From: Takakia lepidozioides
Lineage: Eukaryota; Streptophyta; Takakiopsida; Takakiales; Takakiaceae
DNA: 64,000 nt
Direction: 5' to 3'
NCBI GenBank assembly: GCA_030704615.1
Contig: CM060732.1
Coordinates: forward strand, 56,773,053-56,837,052
Numbering within the stretch: the first letter of the stretch is position 1; every line of letters starts with the position of its first letter. The notes beneath the pieces are model-generated. The model was not told where the DNA came from and did no database searches. It was given only the letters and a program-made list of their open reading frames with translations. Of this stretch, positions 9,781-20,893 are shown piece after piece. A program made the position numbers and the translations under genes.

Positions 9781-10288
9781 TGTGGGAACTAGTGACTGCC
9801 ATAGTGGGCAGCATAGTGGCAGCCTAGTGACTGACTAGTTGCAGCCTAGTGGTTGGACTAGTGGTGGACTAGTAGTATACTAATGTGTGGTGTGCACATG
9901 TGTTGTGTGGTTTTGGATAACGATGTAGTTGTGTAGCGACATGTATGCGCACGACAGCTGTCAAGTTATTTCACCACTAGTGTGAAACTAGCTAAGAAAT
10001 AGCTAGTTTTTACATATTGACATTTGGGAGTGGCCCAAGTGTCAATCCAGGGGTCAAGGCAGATTTAGACCCTGAAGTGGTTATTGTCACGGCAAGCGCG
10101 GGAGGCTCATCTTTCTCGAGTTGAGCCTCGCCGCGCCTAGCTATGGCGCCAAAGTGTGGATTCCCCATGGCGTGGGGTGCACTTGGCTTGACTTGTATTT
10201 GAGTGATGAGTTTATATATGCATGAGTTTATGCTTCATCTTTGTGAGCTCGCATAAGCTTGTGCTTGTATTCTTCTTCTTTATTATTG
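9781..10288 (+). repeat. 3' LTR of the PHD-integrase element
   Basis: It begins with TGTGGGAACTAGTG directly after a purine tract (GCTGGGGGGG, about 9766-9776) that would serve as plus-strand primer. It is about 508 bp long, judged from the restart of the same sequence at 10289. The part after 9958 resembles the minus-strand LTR-like sequence at 6900-7365. Confidence 0.75.
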
Positions 10289-10473
10289 TGTGGACTAGTG
10301 ACTGCCATAGTGGGTAGTATAGTGGCAGCCTAGTGACTGACTAGTTGCAGCCTAGTGGTTGGACTAATGGCTGGACTAGTGGTGGACTAGTGGTATACTA
10401 GTGTGTGGTGTGCACATGTGTTGTGTGGTTTTGGACAGCGATATAGTTTGTGTAGCGATATGTATACGCACGA
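10289..10473 (+). repeat. Truncated tandem copy of the LTR start
   Basis: The first about 175 bases of the preceding LTR are repeated here with few differences (period about 508 bp, up to the ACGACAGC block), then similarity stops. This is a partial second LTR in tandem, from unequal recombination or a second nested element that was later truncated. Confidence 0.8.
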
Positions 10474-10572
10474 CAGCCCCTTAGGGAATATGCTATTTCG
10501 ACCAATAGCGTCTCCTTAATCCTGGGGATGATTCATGGGGAGGCGCTTGCAGCTGCCCATGGAACCCGGCTC

Positions 10573-11206
10573 TTAACCCTTAAACGACCACTAGGCCCAC
10601 AACGGGCCATTGAAAACTTTGAACATTAATATTTTTTTTGGATTTTGGGGGTTTTTAGTGAAATCTGCGCCATTGAATGGGGGCCGAAGTGGAGCGCCAA
10701 GATCTTTTTTCCCTTACGCGCGTGAATTCTTGCTTCGCGCGTTTGGTCTCTCTTGCTTGCAGGCTTGTTGCAAGTGTCGGTTGTGTCGGTTGTGTCGTGT
10801 GCAGGTGTCTCGTGCAAATCTACCTCCCAAACTTTGACCAACTGCCACCTGGTGCCTACTGGGCGAAATCCACATGTTTTTCCTGCATTACGTGGAGGAT
10901 GTTTCCTGCTTGAAGTGCTCCAACTTTCAGATGAAACAGAGTTTATCCAGTGAGCCAAAATATGAAAAAACTAAAAAAAACATTTTATTTTTACCACATG
11001 TTGGAAAATTGGGCCCCACTGCGCGTTTTGGCAGATCTGCGCCGATTGGCCTGCAATTTAGGCAGCACCTGCAGGTGCTAGGTGGCCACATTATGTCCGG
11101 TCACTTTTGGGAAATTTTGAAAACTCGCTGCGAAATATTGATTTTCCTCCAAGGGGGTCAATTTAGGAGGAAAATCAAACTACCCCACTGGTCGTTTAAG
11201 GGTTAA
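10573..11206. mobile_element. piggyBac-like non-autonomous element (MITE) 1
   Basis: Perfect 14-bp terminal inverted repeats CCCTTAAACGACCA (10577-10590) and its complement (11189-11202) are each flanked by TTAA (10573-10576, 11203-11206), the target duplicated by piggyBac transposases. The 626-bp interior has no credible gene. A decayed piggyBac transposase lies at about 59.7-61.1 kb and could represent the autonomous source family. Confidence 0.85.
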
Positions 11207-11269
11207 CCACACATGAGATCTACACGGGCACTTCGGGCAAAACATATTAACTTAATAGTAGCTACACAT

Positions 11270-11345
11270 AGCTAGAGAGAGAGAAGACTTCGGCCGAAGC
11301 CGGCGTAACTAAGAGCCACTTCACCTTTTGGGGGTGGCCCACATA
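11270..11345 (-). repeat. Solo LINE/SINE 3' tail
   Basis: On the minus strand this reads CCACCCCCAAAAGG, then GTGAAGTGGCTCTTAGTTAC, GCCGGCTTCGGCCGAAG and a (TC)n end. It matches the 3' tail of the plus-strand LINE at 33400-33517. No coding part is attached, so it is a 5'-truncated LINE insertion or a SINE tail. Confidence 0.8.
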
Positions 11346-11908
11346 GCTACACTAAGTGTTGGGTGCGACTGCTCGTTACCTAAATACTTAACATGCCCTA
11401 GCAGGCCTATTTTTAGCATGCCTTAGCAAGGCGGCGAGCTAAACTAATGTGTACGGGCCTTAGTAGTAGATAGCAAGTTGGAGGCAGGAGAAGAGAGCCC
11501 CCCCAATTATATACTCTCTTAGGGCGGGGGGGCCTTCGCTCACCTTCTAGAAGACTGGGTCGTGCCAAGTGTGCATAGTCCCACAATTGGTTCCTAGATG
11601 TGGCTGGACACACGTCCTCATCCCATTGCCCTCTAGCTTCGCTCTAATGCACCTTTTCCTACATCTCTCTTGGCCATTCCAATGATCTCTCCTATTTTGA
11701 CCTCTCATATTTCCCCGAGGTTAGGTTCAAAACTTATTAAAGGCCTTTGTGAGTGGTTGCACGTTGGTATATACAAATGTTACAAAACATTTAAGCTCAA
11801 TTGTAGTTACATGGATGCAATGTGACTAGGTCTCCTTCGACGTCCAAGGCTGATTTGGTCAGCAAGGACCAAGCCAAAGGAAAGGGGTGTTTTTCTTAAG
11901 GTCCAAAG
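11346..11908. other. Intergenic, no gene seen
   Basis: Mixed repeat-like sequence. Only short frames occur on either strand and none resembles a known family. Confidence 0.4.
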
Positions 11909-12004
11909 TAGTGTTGTGCGCATACTGGTCCTGACCCTAGACCTGAACCAGCATCGTCACCAAATACCCAGACTCGGACCCCTGGTTCATTTCAAGCCGG
12001 ACGG

Positions 12005-12180
12005 ATAACCAGCATGTAGCCCAGTGGTAATGGGCACATACCACGTTGGATGTGGTTGTGGGTTCAAACCACAGTCTGGTGTGTCATGAAAGTGTCCACC
12101 TTTTAGAAGGTAGTAGCCCTTGCAGTGAAGAGACACCATAATTTACGCTCCCTTTTGGAGGCGTCTATATTTTTGAACCC
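12005..12180 (+). repeat. tRNA-derived SINE, copy 1
   Basis: It contains RNA polymerase III promoter boxes: TAGCCCAGTGGTAATGGGC (A box) and GGGTTCAAACC (B box). The 3' part (GTAGTAGCCC, GTGAAGAGACACCATAA, TTTACGCTCCC) is the same as in the copy at 38047-38213 and resembles the 3' tail of the LINEs in this window. It is inserted in the hAT-like element. Exact ends are uncertain here. Confidence 0.8.
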
Positions 12181-12487
12181 GGACCCGAACCGGAACCCAG
12201 ACCCACCTAGTGGATCCAAAACTCGCCACAGGGGGGAGTGAAGCGAGTCGAGTATGGGTTTTAAGTTGAATAAATTTATAGATATAGAGGTATACGTTAA
12301 GGTTTTTTTAGGCAGATTCTCTTAGAGGCAAACTAAGAAGCAGAATATGTAGTGGTCGCACAATATGCTTTGGCATAATTATAGGCTTGATTTTATACAG
12401 CCCATTACGATGTCTAGCCAATGAAAGGCTGCAAAGCTGCTCATTATACTCTTCAAATTATCGCCAGTTTGACTTTGTAAAAGATCA

Positions 12488-13166
12488 TTAATCCTTCAAC
12501 ATCCACCAAGCCCAAAATGGGCTTCATGGCCTACTTAATGGTAAATTGTTTTTTGAGATGTGCTTCAAGTTTTATGAAATCGGTGCCATAGAATGCCCTA
12601 GTGGTGTGCTAGGATTTGGCAATTAAATTGCTCTAATTTCAAGTTAACGCATGGTTGACTCATCATGCAAGCAAGGGGTTTAGGTTTTGATGAAGTTGAT
12701 TCTCTCTTTTTTCATGCTAAGATTTCTTCATACTTGTGTGAGAGAAAGCTCATTGTAAAGGGACTTGCCCTAGTTTGTGCAAGTAGCAGCACCACATGCA
12801 TTGGCCAAATTGGATTATTTTTAGTTTGTTGGATGAGGGATCCCAAGGGAATGACGCCCTACTAATCTCGCCACTATCCAAGTTGATCCCCTCACTCAAA
12901 TCTTAAAAAGATTGCCAAAAAATTTATGTTTGTTCAATGGGCCCAATAATGGCCCCCACATTCAATGGTGATCTTGGATGTGGGGGAATGTGGGGCTGAT
13001 TGGCCTGGAAATTGGCAGGTGGGTGCAGGAAGAAGGTAGGTATGCACGCAATGTATGGTCAAGTTCTTAACAAAACTAATTTTCTAAAAATTTACACCAT
13101 TTTTTCACTACATGGGTCTTACATTTTGAAAAAGTCAAACTATGGCACTTGGTATTTAAGGGTTAA
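12488..13166. mobile_element. piggyBac-like MITE 2
   Basis: It is bounded by TTAA at 12488-12491 and 13163-13166. The right terminus reads CCCTTAAATACCAAG inward; the left terminus is a diverged version (TCCTTCAACATCCACCAAG). The interior shares GATTGGCCTG and surrounding blocks with MITE 1. It lies inside the hAT-like element, so it is younger than it. The small internal frame at 12665-12865 is probably meaningless. Confidence 0.65.
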
Positions 13167-13690
13167 GGTCTGCAGCCTCTGATTGGCAGGATGGGCAGCG
13201 GCGTGCCCATTCCATAATACATAAAATAAAATATGGCACTTACCTTATACTTGCGCCGCCTCTCCTCCCTCACTTGAGATTATCGCAAGTAATACTCTTC
13301 CGCCTCTCTCTCACTTGATTTTTTGCTTATTTGGGGTGGATCCTAAATTATAATTTAATTCTTGTATCATCCTGTATGTAATTTGTGAATGAGCCATATA
13401 TATGTATGGTACATCTTGAATATGTCCTAAAATAAAGTTTGCGATTGAGATTTAGTTATTTCTCCTATTTTCCAAATATAATTTTATTTCTAAATCAATC
13501 AATTAGGACCCGGACCCTTGAAACCTGAAAAATATATTCCGGCAACAACCTGGACCCTAACCCGACCCTACGTTCAAACACCCGAATTTCAAAAACTTGG
13601 ATCCGGACCCGGACTTTGGCTGTACAAAAAACCTGGACCCGGAACGGGCGGTTCCTTAAAAAGGCATACCCGCACAACACTAGTCCACAC

Positions 13691-15762
13691 CACAGACTCA
13701 GTTGGTCGGAGCCGTCTCAGCGGGTTCTTCTTTTTGCGTAGCAAGTGCCAGGCGTCGAGTACGGAACTTCACACGTGTCGGCAGTGGAGAGCGGATCCGC
13801 CTTCTGGAAGCGTCGACGTTTGACAGGGCGGGGCCACCGCCGTCGTGCGGGCATGTAACCGAGGGGAACGTCTCCTGCGTTGTCGCTCTCTCAGCGCGCA
13901 GCCCCCGCTCAAACAGGCAAACTAACACACGCAACCATGACTATATTATATCCAATGTCAAGTAATCCCTGGCGGCCCAGGCCCCACTAAAACATGCAAA
14001 CTCCAACATGAACCCTAACTATATCATATACAATGCAAATAACCATACTAAAAATCCAGGGGCCTCATTTTGTGAGCTCCCAGGTCACTTTAATTTTTAT
14101 TTATCCAACCACCAGTGGGTAGCTCAGTTCGGTAGAGCATGGACTCCACTCCTCTAAATCCTGCTACCTTGTTGGGTGTGGTAAGTATCTTCTCCTCCCT
14201 TCCCTTGGCGAGGTTTCTTGTATAGCGGTTATTTTCTCCTCTCACTATAATTACTGGGGCTGATTTACGAGCAGTCCGGTCGCTGTCTGGGTGTTTCTTT
14301 GAAAAGATATGTAGGTAACTTATATATGATAACTGAATAAGGAATCCATCCTGTCGATTTAGTACACGGCCATCAAGATCCCTGTTTCTTTATTAAGTAA
14401 AAAATATTTGAAATCCAATACAGTGAATGTGGTCGTATCGGTAACCGGGGAAACCGACAGTGGCGGCCCAGAGCTCGGAAGCGGGTGGACGTCCTTGACT
14501 TGCTGTCCTTGTCCGCGGGGGCGAAAGTAAGTACTTATTAAATACTTGTGCAGGACACGAACAAGGCCCGGAAGAGTCCCACCACACTCCACGTTTTCCA
14601 CACTTTCTTTCCCTTTTTCTTTTCCAATCTCCTCTACGAAGAAAACTTTGAATATTCGAGAAAAAATACTAATTCTCATTTAACATTATTTATATAATAG
14701 AAAATCATAAAAGTTGCCACTTGTCCGTCCGTTATACTTTTCCTTCAAAGAAAAGCACATTGTTTTCACGAAATGCCTATTTTATAAACTATAAATTCTT
14801 GTGTTTGTTTTGCTTTTTTATATTTCGTACTCGACAGGTACCCGAGAAAACATATATATGTACTGGGGAAGTACGGTGACAGTTTCCGAGTTGCAAAGGA
14901 GGACTTAAGGTAGTTACACCCAAATGTGAGCGCTTAAGCAGATATGCCCGTACAATTGGTGCAGTAAGGGGAAAAATTATATGACTGGATGAGCAATTGA
15001 ACAAACAGCTTGTGGTTTGAATTGCATGAATTTTGGACGAAGTGGCTAATGGATATATATTATCAAAGTGGCAGGGCACAAAAATGCTATGCCTGAGCTA
15101 TAGAGGGTACCATAACTCACTGAAATATTATCTAATATGAAGCCTACATGTGACCTGATATGCACGAGATGTGCACTTGAAATGGCCCAATAACTCACCC
15201 AACAGCTCGGCCCACAAGAGCAAAAGGTATCCTATTAAAGGCCTCCATTTGACAAATACGCTGGTCACAGTATTCAGTACGTTTTTGTTCATATAACAAA
15301 GCACCATGGGGCCACAATGCCCGCGAAGGAACCTAAATCAGCCCGTTGGCAGTAAGGTCGCCATTTAAGGGCAGGCGGGACCACTTTACACCCCAAAAAT
15401 AGGGGTCCATTTTGAGACCTGCTCATATTTGGGTGTTTCTACCTTAAAAATACGAAGTCGTAGTAGTAAAAATAGAGTAGATGTTGACAAGCATGCCGTT
15501 AGAGCACGTGGATGTGGCCGTCGTGGAACATTTCTTGTGAGCTGTGCAGGTGCTTGGAGGTATTTATTACTTGGAGGCCGCCTTCGTCTTCACGAGTGAC
15601 GCCCCATCTGCTGGTCTGCTCTCGAGTCCCATGCATGTCGAGCGCTATTTCTCTCCACTGACAAGCGCTAATATTAACGCCTTGCGCTTGTACTTTGAAG
15701 TTTGAACGCTGTTGTTTTGATTGGAGGCTTTAATGATCTGAGAGCTGCACAGTAGAGCGAAG
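13691..15762. other. Intergenic region upstream of the cytochrome b561 gene
   Basis: AT-rich, with only short frames. A tRNA-like block at about 14110-14195 (TAGCTCAGTTCGGTAGAGC, then CTGCTACCTTGTTGGG) resembles the SINE-like sequence at 39195-39300. I see no clear TATA box close to the ATG at 15763. Confidence 0.4.
14110..14195 (+). repeat. tRNA-like SINE fragment, second family
   Basis: It has a canonical A-box/D-arm block (TAGCTCAGTTCGGTAGAGC), followed by AAATCCTGCTACCTTGTTGG, which matches the part downstream of the B box in the minus-strand sequence at 39195-39300. It does not fold into a full tRNA because a matching T arm and acceptor stem are missing. A SINE remnant is likelier than a tRNA gene. 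Confidence 0.4.
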
Positions 15763-17657
15763 ATGAAGGTTGGAAGTTCCTTGGTGGTTGGTGTGGTCGC
15801 TCTCTTGAGTGGAGCAGGAGCAGCACATGCTGCAACACCTGCGACTGGTGGTCCACCGGGGCAGGTACTTCGGGGCTGTTTTGGCATCCATGAGATTCAC
15901 AATCCACTGAATAAGAGTTGTCGCCCATCTTACACAAAGACGCACACAGACGCACACTGGGCGTTTTGTAATCTATGCACTGTTCTGCTTGGTTGTTTCG
16001 TTTGCTATCATCTCTGTTTCAGATGTCTTACCTCGGGGTTCATGAGTTTGCGTCCGTTCAATATGTCCTGTGTATGTAGCACAGGTGATTGAGTTCTCCT
16101 AATTCGTCATTAACTATACGGCACTTTAACATTCGGCGAAAGAGGGAGTCGTGGTCTGTGCGCTGCATGCTTGGATCAGGCAGGCCAACAGTCCCATCTA
16201 CACATAACGTTTGTCTAAGATATTTCCATCTACTCAACATTGACCAAGACAATTTTTCGTTTGATGGTACGGCAGGTAGCTCTACCGTTGCATTGGATCA
16301 AAATACATGGCTGGCTCATGTGGATATCGATGGGGTTCCTCATGCCACTGGCTATCATACTGATCCGCTTCTCAAAGAAAGCCAGAATGAATGGGGACGC
16401 AAAAACCCTGAAGATGTTGTTCAACTTACACTTCGCAATTCAGGTCAGTTGAGAACTACGCGTGTAGGCATGCAGATCGCAGATTGCAGCATGTTAAATA
16501 ACATTCATTGTCCATATTTGAGGCTAGCAGTCGTATCCAACTTTGATCGAACTTAGAAAAGAGGGGTCGAGGCCGGTGATGTTGGGTGTTTCTGCTGTAC
16601 TTCAGCTCGTTTTTGTACGCATTTTATCTAAGGCGGACATGGGAACCAGGATTTTCGCTTTCGATCCAGTCGACGATTGGGATAGAAGACTAATTTTTGT
16701 AACTCCTTTGATTGCAGATATTGGCAGTTTGCGGCACCATAGCAGGAGCTTTGGTTGGAATGTTCAAGTTCGGCAACACGTTTCCATACACCCACGAACG
16801 GCTTGGCTTAGCTTTGATCATAGTAGTGTGGCTAGCTCCAATCGTTGGCCTCATTCGCCCAACACAGTACGTGAGCTTACCCTACCTCCTCCTGACGTCA
16901 CAATACTCGATATCCTCTTGTGCATGCGCTTGTGTGATCAATCATCCGTCTATTGGTCATGAGCTTCACAGCGCAGGTCGCCAATTTCAGATCACTACCA
17001 TTAATGGGAGGGTCCTGTCCAAAACAGTCCACATTCTCGATGGAAGCTGCGCATCATCTGTCATCTTTTCAGAAGCTTTCCACTAATATCCCTCTAGAGA
17101 CGTGTATTTGCAAGAAGATGACCGATGCCAAATTACAGAGGTAGTATGATAATAAACCCCACATTGACGTGCTTCTGCAAGACGGTGATCCTCAAGCGCA
17201 TGCTGATGCCAATCTCATGCGATGTAGTGTAAGAAAACATTTCGTCCGAGCCCTGGCGTTTCCAGTCCACATGGTTCATTGGACTAATTGCTGTTATCAT
17301 TGGATATGCAGTGGTGTCAGTTTGCGCCCCCTTTGGTATGCCGCCCATTGGCTGCTGGGAACTGGAGGGGTAATCCTGGGATTCATCAACATCTATATCG
17401 GCATGCACATTTATGAGACCATCACCCAAAAAAGCCTCCGAACGCTCAATATCTTGTTTTCAATCCAGCTCTCCATCATGGGATTTGTGTATCTCAAGCA
17501 AGATCGGTGGGATTATTTACTTGAACAAGGTCACATCTCCAAACCGGTTGGATCAATCCCTGGCACTGCACCTGCGCGGAAAGCTGGTGTATATGCACCC
17601 AGAGACAGCGACGGACCCAATTCACAACACACTGTTCAAGTTGTCCCCAACAACTAA
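15763..17657 (+). CDS. Cytochrome b561 transmembrane protein, four exons
   Basis: Spliced exons 15763-15864, 16276-16443, 16718-16866 and 17312-17657 give 254 residues with GT-AG introns of 411, 274 and 445 bp and consistent phases. Residues 1-23 form a signal peptide (MKVGSSLVVGVVALLSGAGA). The b561 core follows with candidate haem-ligand His residues in KIHGWLMWISMGFLMPLA, NLHFAIQ, FPYTHERLGLAL and WYAAHWLLGTGG, then a last helix (LNILFSIQLSIMGFVYL). It resembles plant b561 proteins that lack a DOMON domain and move electrons across membranes, usually with ascorbate as donor. The short hydrophilic tail (residues about 215-254) is not conserved in my memory of the family. All exons are open, so the gene looks functional. 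A small additional exon in intron 1 cannot be excluded. The LINE at 18.5 kb begins about 880 bp downstream. Confidence 0.88.
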
Positions 17658-18549
17658 GTCTGCTGCAATAGTTGGTAATGTTGGGTTTCAAAATCCCCCA
17701 ACAGTGATGATCATGATGACAGACAGGAAGAACCGAATCCATTTTTTGAGGTTTATCTACCAAACAATGGTAGACATTGATATCGGCTCTGGTTGATATT
17801 CAAACTGAATTCAGATGAAAAGATGAAACATAGTTTGGAGGTGGGGTAATTTGGATCCTCCTCCCATATCCTCACCATTCATTTCCATCATCCACTGCTA
17901 GCATGATTACATGCTTATGTACAGTATACTTCAAGCTTAAAACTGAAGAACACCTTTGGTAGTGCTTACCCAGGTTGCCATGCATACAGTAGCTGCTACT
18001 TTAGCAGATGAGCTACAGCACCTTCCTTGTGTCCTAGTCAACCGCCGGGGCAAGATATTCTCAGCTCTGCCAAAATGTCAAGGACGCGAATCTGGACAAT
18101 CAATTTGAAGCAAGAAAACAGTCCTCATCTCTATTCTCATTGGCTTTGGGCAGCAACCAAAATCGACAGGCATAATGACACCATGAATGAAAGATGCATG
18201 AACAAGCTAGCTCATAATAGCTGCACTGAAGCATTTTATCATGCTTTAGGAAAAACACACCAGAGATGGCAGACAAGTATGGGACATCAGCCAATGCAAT
18301 ACACATGACTAAAGAGTAGAAGGTAGGCTGGACAGAAATCACAGAGTAAATCACAAAAGTTTGTGATTAGTAGAAAACCATCCTCGCACTCCTGAAAGAA
18401 CCCTATATAGCTGGGACAAAAGTCTCCATAAGAACTCAGGAGAAGGTCATTCAGCAGCTCTTCCCTTTTTCTCACACACGAGTCCAATCCAAGAAACCAG
18501 TACTGGCTTTTTTCTTTTTTCTCTGCCCTCGATTTCTGCTCCATCTATA
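17658..18549 (+). other. 3' flank of the cytochrome b561 gene
   Basis: No second gene is seen. The first few hundred bases are probably 3' untranslated sequence. The region ends at the 3' tail of the minus-strand LINE. Confidence 0.4.
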
Positions 18550-18635
18550 TATGACGCCAGTTGAAGCTAGCGTAAATAAGAGCCTCTTCCCCATGTGGGT
18601 ACTGGCCCCTTCCGGGGGTGGGCTCTATGGTAACA
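18550..18635 (-). repeat. LINE A 3' tail
   Basis: On the minus strand it contains CCACCCCCGGAAGGGGCCAG (hairpin 1), then GGCTCTTATTTACGC and an imperfect hairpin GCTAGCTTCAACTGGC. It matches the order of elements in the tails at 33.4 kb and 11.3 kb. Confidence 0.75.
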
Positions 18636-18658
18636 AGAACCAGTTACTAAGCTACAAG

Positions 18659-19207
18659 CTAGCCACTTTCAATCTTTCTTTTGTTGAGGATAATGGCTGT
18701 TAATGAAGTGATGGCCGTGAAGTGTAATGTTCGTAATAGGGGGGTATATTTATGAGGTAATTTAAGGTTTTCTTTTAGGATTAGACTGTTGTGACAGTGA
18801 GCTCCCCCTCTGACACCAGCAATGATAATTGTCAGAGGGGCAGTGTTCCATCCATATTGACGGAGGGCTAGAACTAGGGGCTCGTATTTTTCACGTTTGA
18901 ACATAATGGATTGGTCGGGATCTCTGTCATGACAGAAGGTAAATTCAATGATGTGGATAGTGAGGGAGGGGAGTGGACGTGTTGGTGCTGCCGACGAGAT
19001 GGGGAGCCCTTGGACAAGAAGAATATCTAGATATAATCTTGCCATACATAATGGGATGTTTACAGTGGAGAAGAAGATGGGGCCATGTGTCCACTCGAGG
19101 GGGTTGGGAATAACATATAGGATATAATAGAGGCCAAAATAAATTACGCCGTTGATGGCCCATGTATTGTCCGTATCGAAATCGGAGCGTTTGTTTAATT
19201 TGGGCAT
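18659..19207 (-). pseudogene. LINE A C-terminal PD-(D/E)xK-like endonuclease domain
   Basis: The C-terminal part of this frame reads LDILLVQGLP (PDILLV in copy B), IHIIEFTFCHDRDPDQSIMF, then KREKYEPLVLALRQYGWN and LTIIIAGVRGGAHC. This fits the restriction-like endonuclease of R2/Dualen-type LINEs: a P-D pair, an acidic residue on the next strand (IEFT), a downstream K..KY helix and a final strand ending in G-x-R-G. Such nucleases nick the target to prime reverse transcription. The Asp of PD is retained here although Pro is lost. The frame ends at the stop before the 3' tail. Confidence 0.6.
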
Positions 19208-20042
19208 CAGTGATTATTGGAGATTTGCAGAAGTGATTAGACATATGGTGGAGTAGCTGAGGTGGCGTAACCCATTTGGATATGTAGGGTTTTAGATAGG
19301 TGGGCGATGCACGGATTTGATCCATAGTTTCTTTTGTCATATATGCATGCAGGTCCCAAATGGGGGCTATGTCCGGGAATCTAGCTTTAGTGGTTGTCAG
19401 CCAGAATGGATATGTGTGTGCCAGGTGAATAGGGTCAGTCGTGGGGTAAGTAGAAGGTTGGATGGTTCCAAGTTGGGCAAGTTCGTCTGCTATCTCATTA
19501 CCCGTGATACCTATATGGGATCTAACTTTGTGGAGATGAATTTGTATTGGAGATGAGTGTACAATGCCTATGATGGCCTTAATGAGGTGAAGGTCATGGT
19601 GATGAATTTGAGAGGAGGGTTTAAGGTTTTGGTTAGAGAGGAGATACAAAGAGACTAAGCTATCCGTAAAGAGGTAGTAGCTGGTCGAACCAAGATGACA
19701 TGGTAGTGCTTTCAACGCATCATGTATAGCCATGAGTTCTGCACGTAAAATATTTTGACGACCTGGAAGACGGTTGTATGTTCTTAAATTGTTATCGGGA
19801 GAGTATGTACCATACCCTGCATGTGCATCTTTTAGGGAGCCATCTGTATATATACATTGGTGAGGAGGGAATTTTAAAGGGGCTAAGTTTGTAAAGTCCG
19901 GTATTTGTCCGAATGGGTGTTGTTGTTGGGCTGACCAAGGTGGTCGTGGGGTGGCCATATTCCATGGTTTGTCTTGGTTGATGCGAGGGTAGATGTGGGG
20001 CACTTGTTGCGGTTCATAGACTATGGCAGTAGGGCCAAACAA
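18945..20042 (-). pseudogene. LINE A RNase H and zinc-knuckle region
   Basis: A 365-codon frame. RNase HI residues are in place: CIYTDGSL (Asp), LRAELMAIHDAL (Glu), LFTDSLVSLYLL (Asp) and GNEIADELAQLG (Asp), with KVRSHIG before the last. RNase H removes RNA from the hybrid. C-terminal to it, DTWPHLLLHC is the end of a CCHC-type knuckle that in restriction-like-endonuclease LINEs precedes the nuclease. The frame breaks after about 19000. Confidence 0.85.
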
Positions 20043-20057
20043 CTGGTTTAGTATTTG

Positions 20058-20675
20058 CTATAATTGTGAAAAGAAAGTACATGGTATTTGTGGACTGTCT
20101 GAGTGGTGTACATAGACTAGTTTAGTTAGGGTTGGCTCTAGATATTTCATATACTTTGGTAATGGTGGGGTTGATTCATAGATGATCGCACGTGGGTCAA
20201 ATATAGCAAATGTGAACATTTCGGGGGGACTAGCCAGCATAGGGTGATCAGTGTTATTGTGATTATTGTGCGGGATGTACAATACGATAAAGGCTTTTGC
20301 GGATATATGGGCAGCTATTCTTGCCCAATGGATTGCTTCGGTAGCTGTACTATAGTCCGAGGGGTGCGCAAATCCCCTACCTTGCCAATGATGAGATCTG
20401 GCCAAGCCTAGAGAGCCGAAACACTGGTCTGCGTTATACAAGCTGGAGTAACTCTTCATCCCCATGGGGCATGTGAGAGGGTTAGAGTAGTATGAGTGAG
20501 TGAGTTTAAGTTCTGTTGTAAGAAAGTCTAGGAGGGCCATGGGTAAGGTTGAATGGGAACGTGCGAGAGAGAGCTTGTTGGTTGTGGTTTGACACTTGGG
20601 GGGCAAATCTTGAGCATAGCGCTGGAGGAGTGTGGAAACTTTTGCCTCAAATGTTGGCGGGATCTGGGGTTGCAA
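20058..20675 (-). pseudogene. LINE A Dam-like methyltransferase segment (tentative)
   Basis: A 205-codon frame. Its second half (20504-20061) has THSYYSNPLTCP, CFGSLGLARSHHWQGRGFAH, a short gap, AIHWARIAAHISAKAFIVLY and EPTLTKLVYVHH. The order (LTxS..N, FGS, W.G.GFA.P, A..WA..A, hydrophobic strand ending IP) resembles the Dam-like domain of DIRS retrotransposons and phage N6-adenine methyltransferases, but the catalytic NPPY-type motif would be replaced by AHPS. Copy B keeps the same segment at 31.24-31.69 kb. Treat as a conserved LINE domain of uncertain homology. Confidence 0.4.
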
Positions 20676-20893
20676 TCTAGGTAGGGGGGTTTAAATGAGA
20701 CATATTCCATAGCCAGTTCAATCTAGCAAGTGATATGCTTCCAATGTAGCAGCCTAGTGGTCCATATATGTAGGCAAGGCCAGCGTGGGTCTGGATCTTT
20801 GGGTGGGTGCAGAGAATATCGATGTCTGGGTTGCACTTGTCTAAAGAAATATTTAGGTTGGATACATTTCTTGGTGGGCTAATGAAACGTTTG

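Larger units (their letters stand above)
11909..13682. mobile_element. hAT-like non-autonomous element with nested insertions
   Basis: Terminal inverted repeats start TAGTGTTGTGCG at 11909 and end CGCACAACACTA at 13682. The flanking 8-mers GTCCAAAG (11901-11908) and GTCCACAC (13683-13690) agree at 6 of 8 positions, as expected for a decayed 8-bp hAT target duplication. Both ends carry runs of GGACCCGGACCC-type sequence. A SINE (about 12.0-12.2 kb) and a TTAA-flanked MITE (12.5-13.2 kb) are inserted inside. No transposase remains. Confidence 0.65.

Noticed and set aside
14110-14195. tRNA gene.
   Set aside because: Only a D-arm/A-box is good. There is no matching acceptor stem or T arm, and the same sequence recurs at 39.2 kb, so a SINE remnant is likelier.
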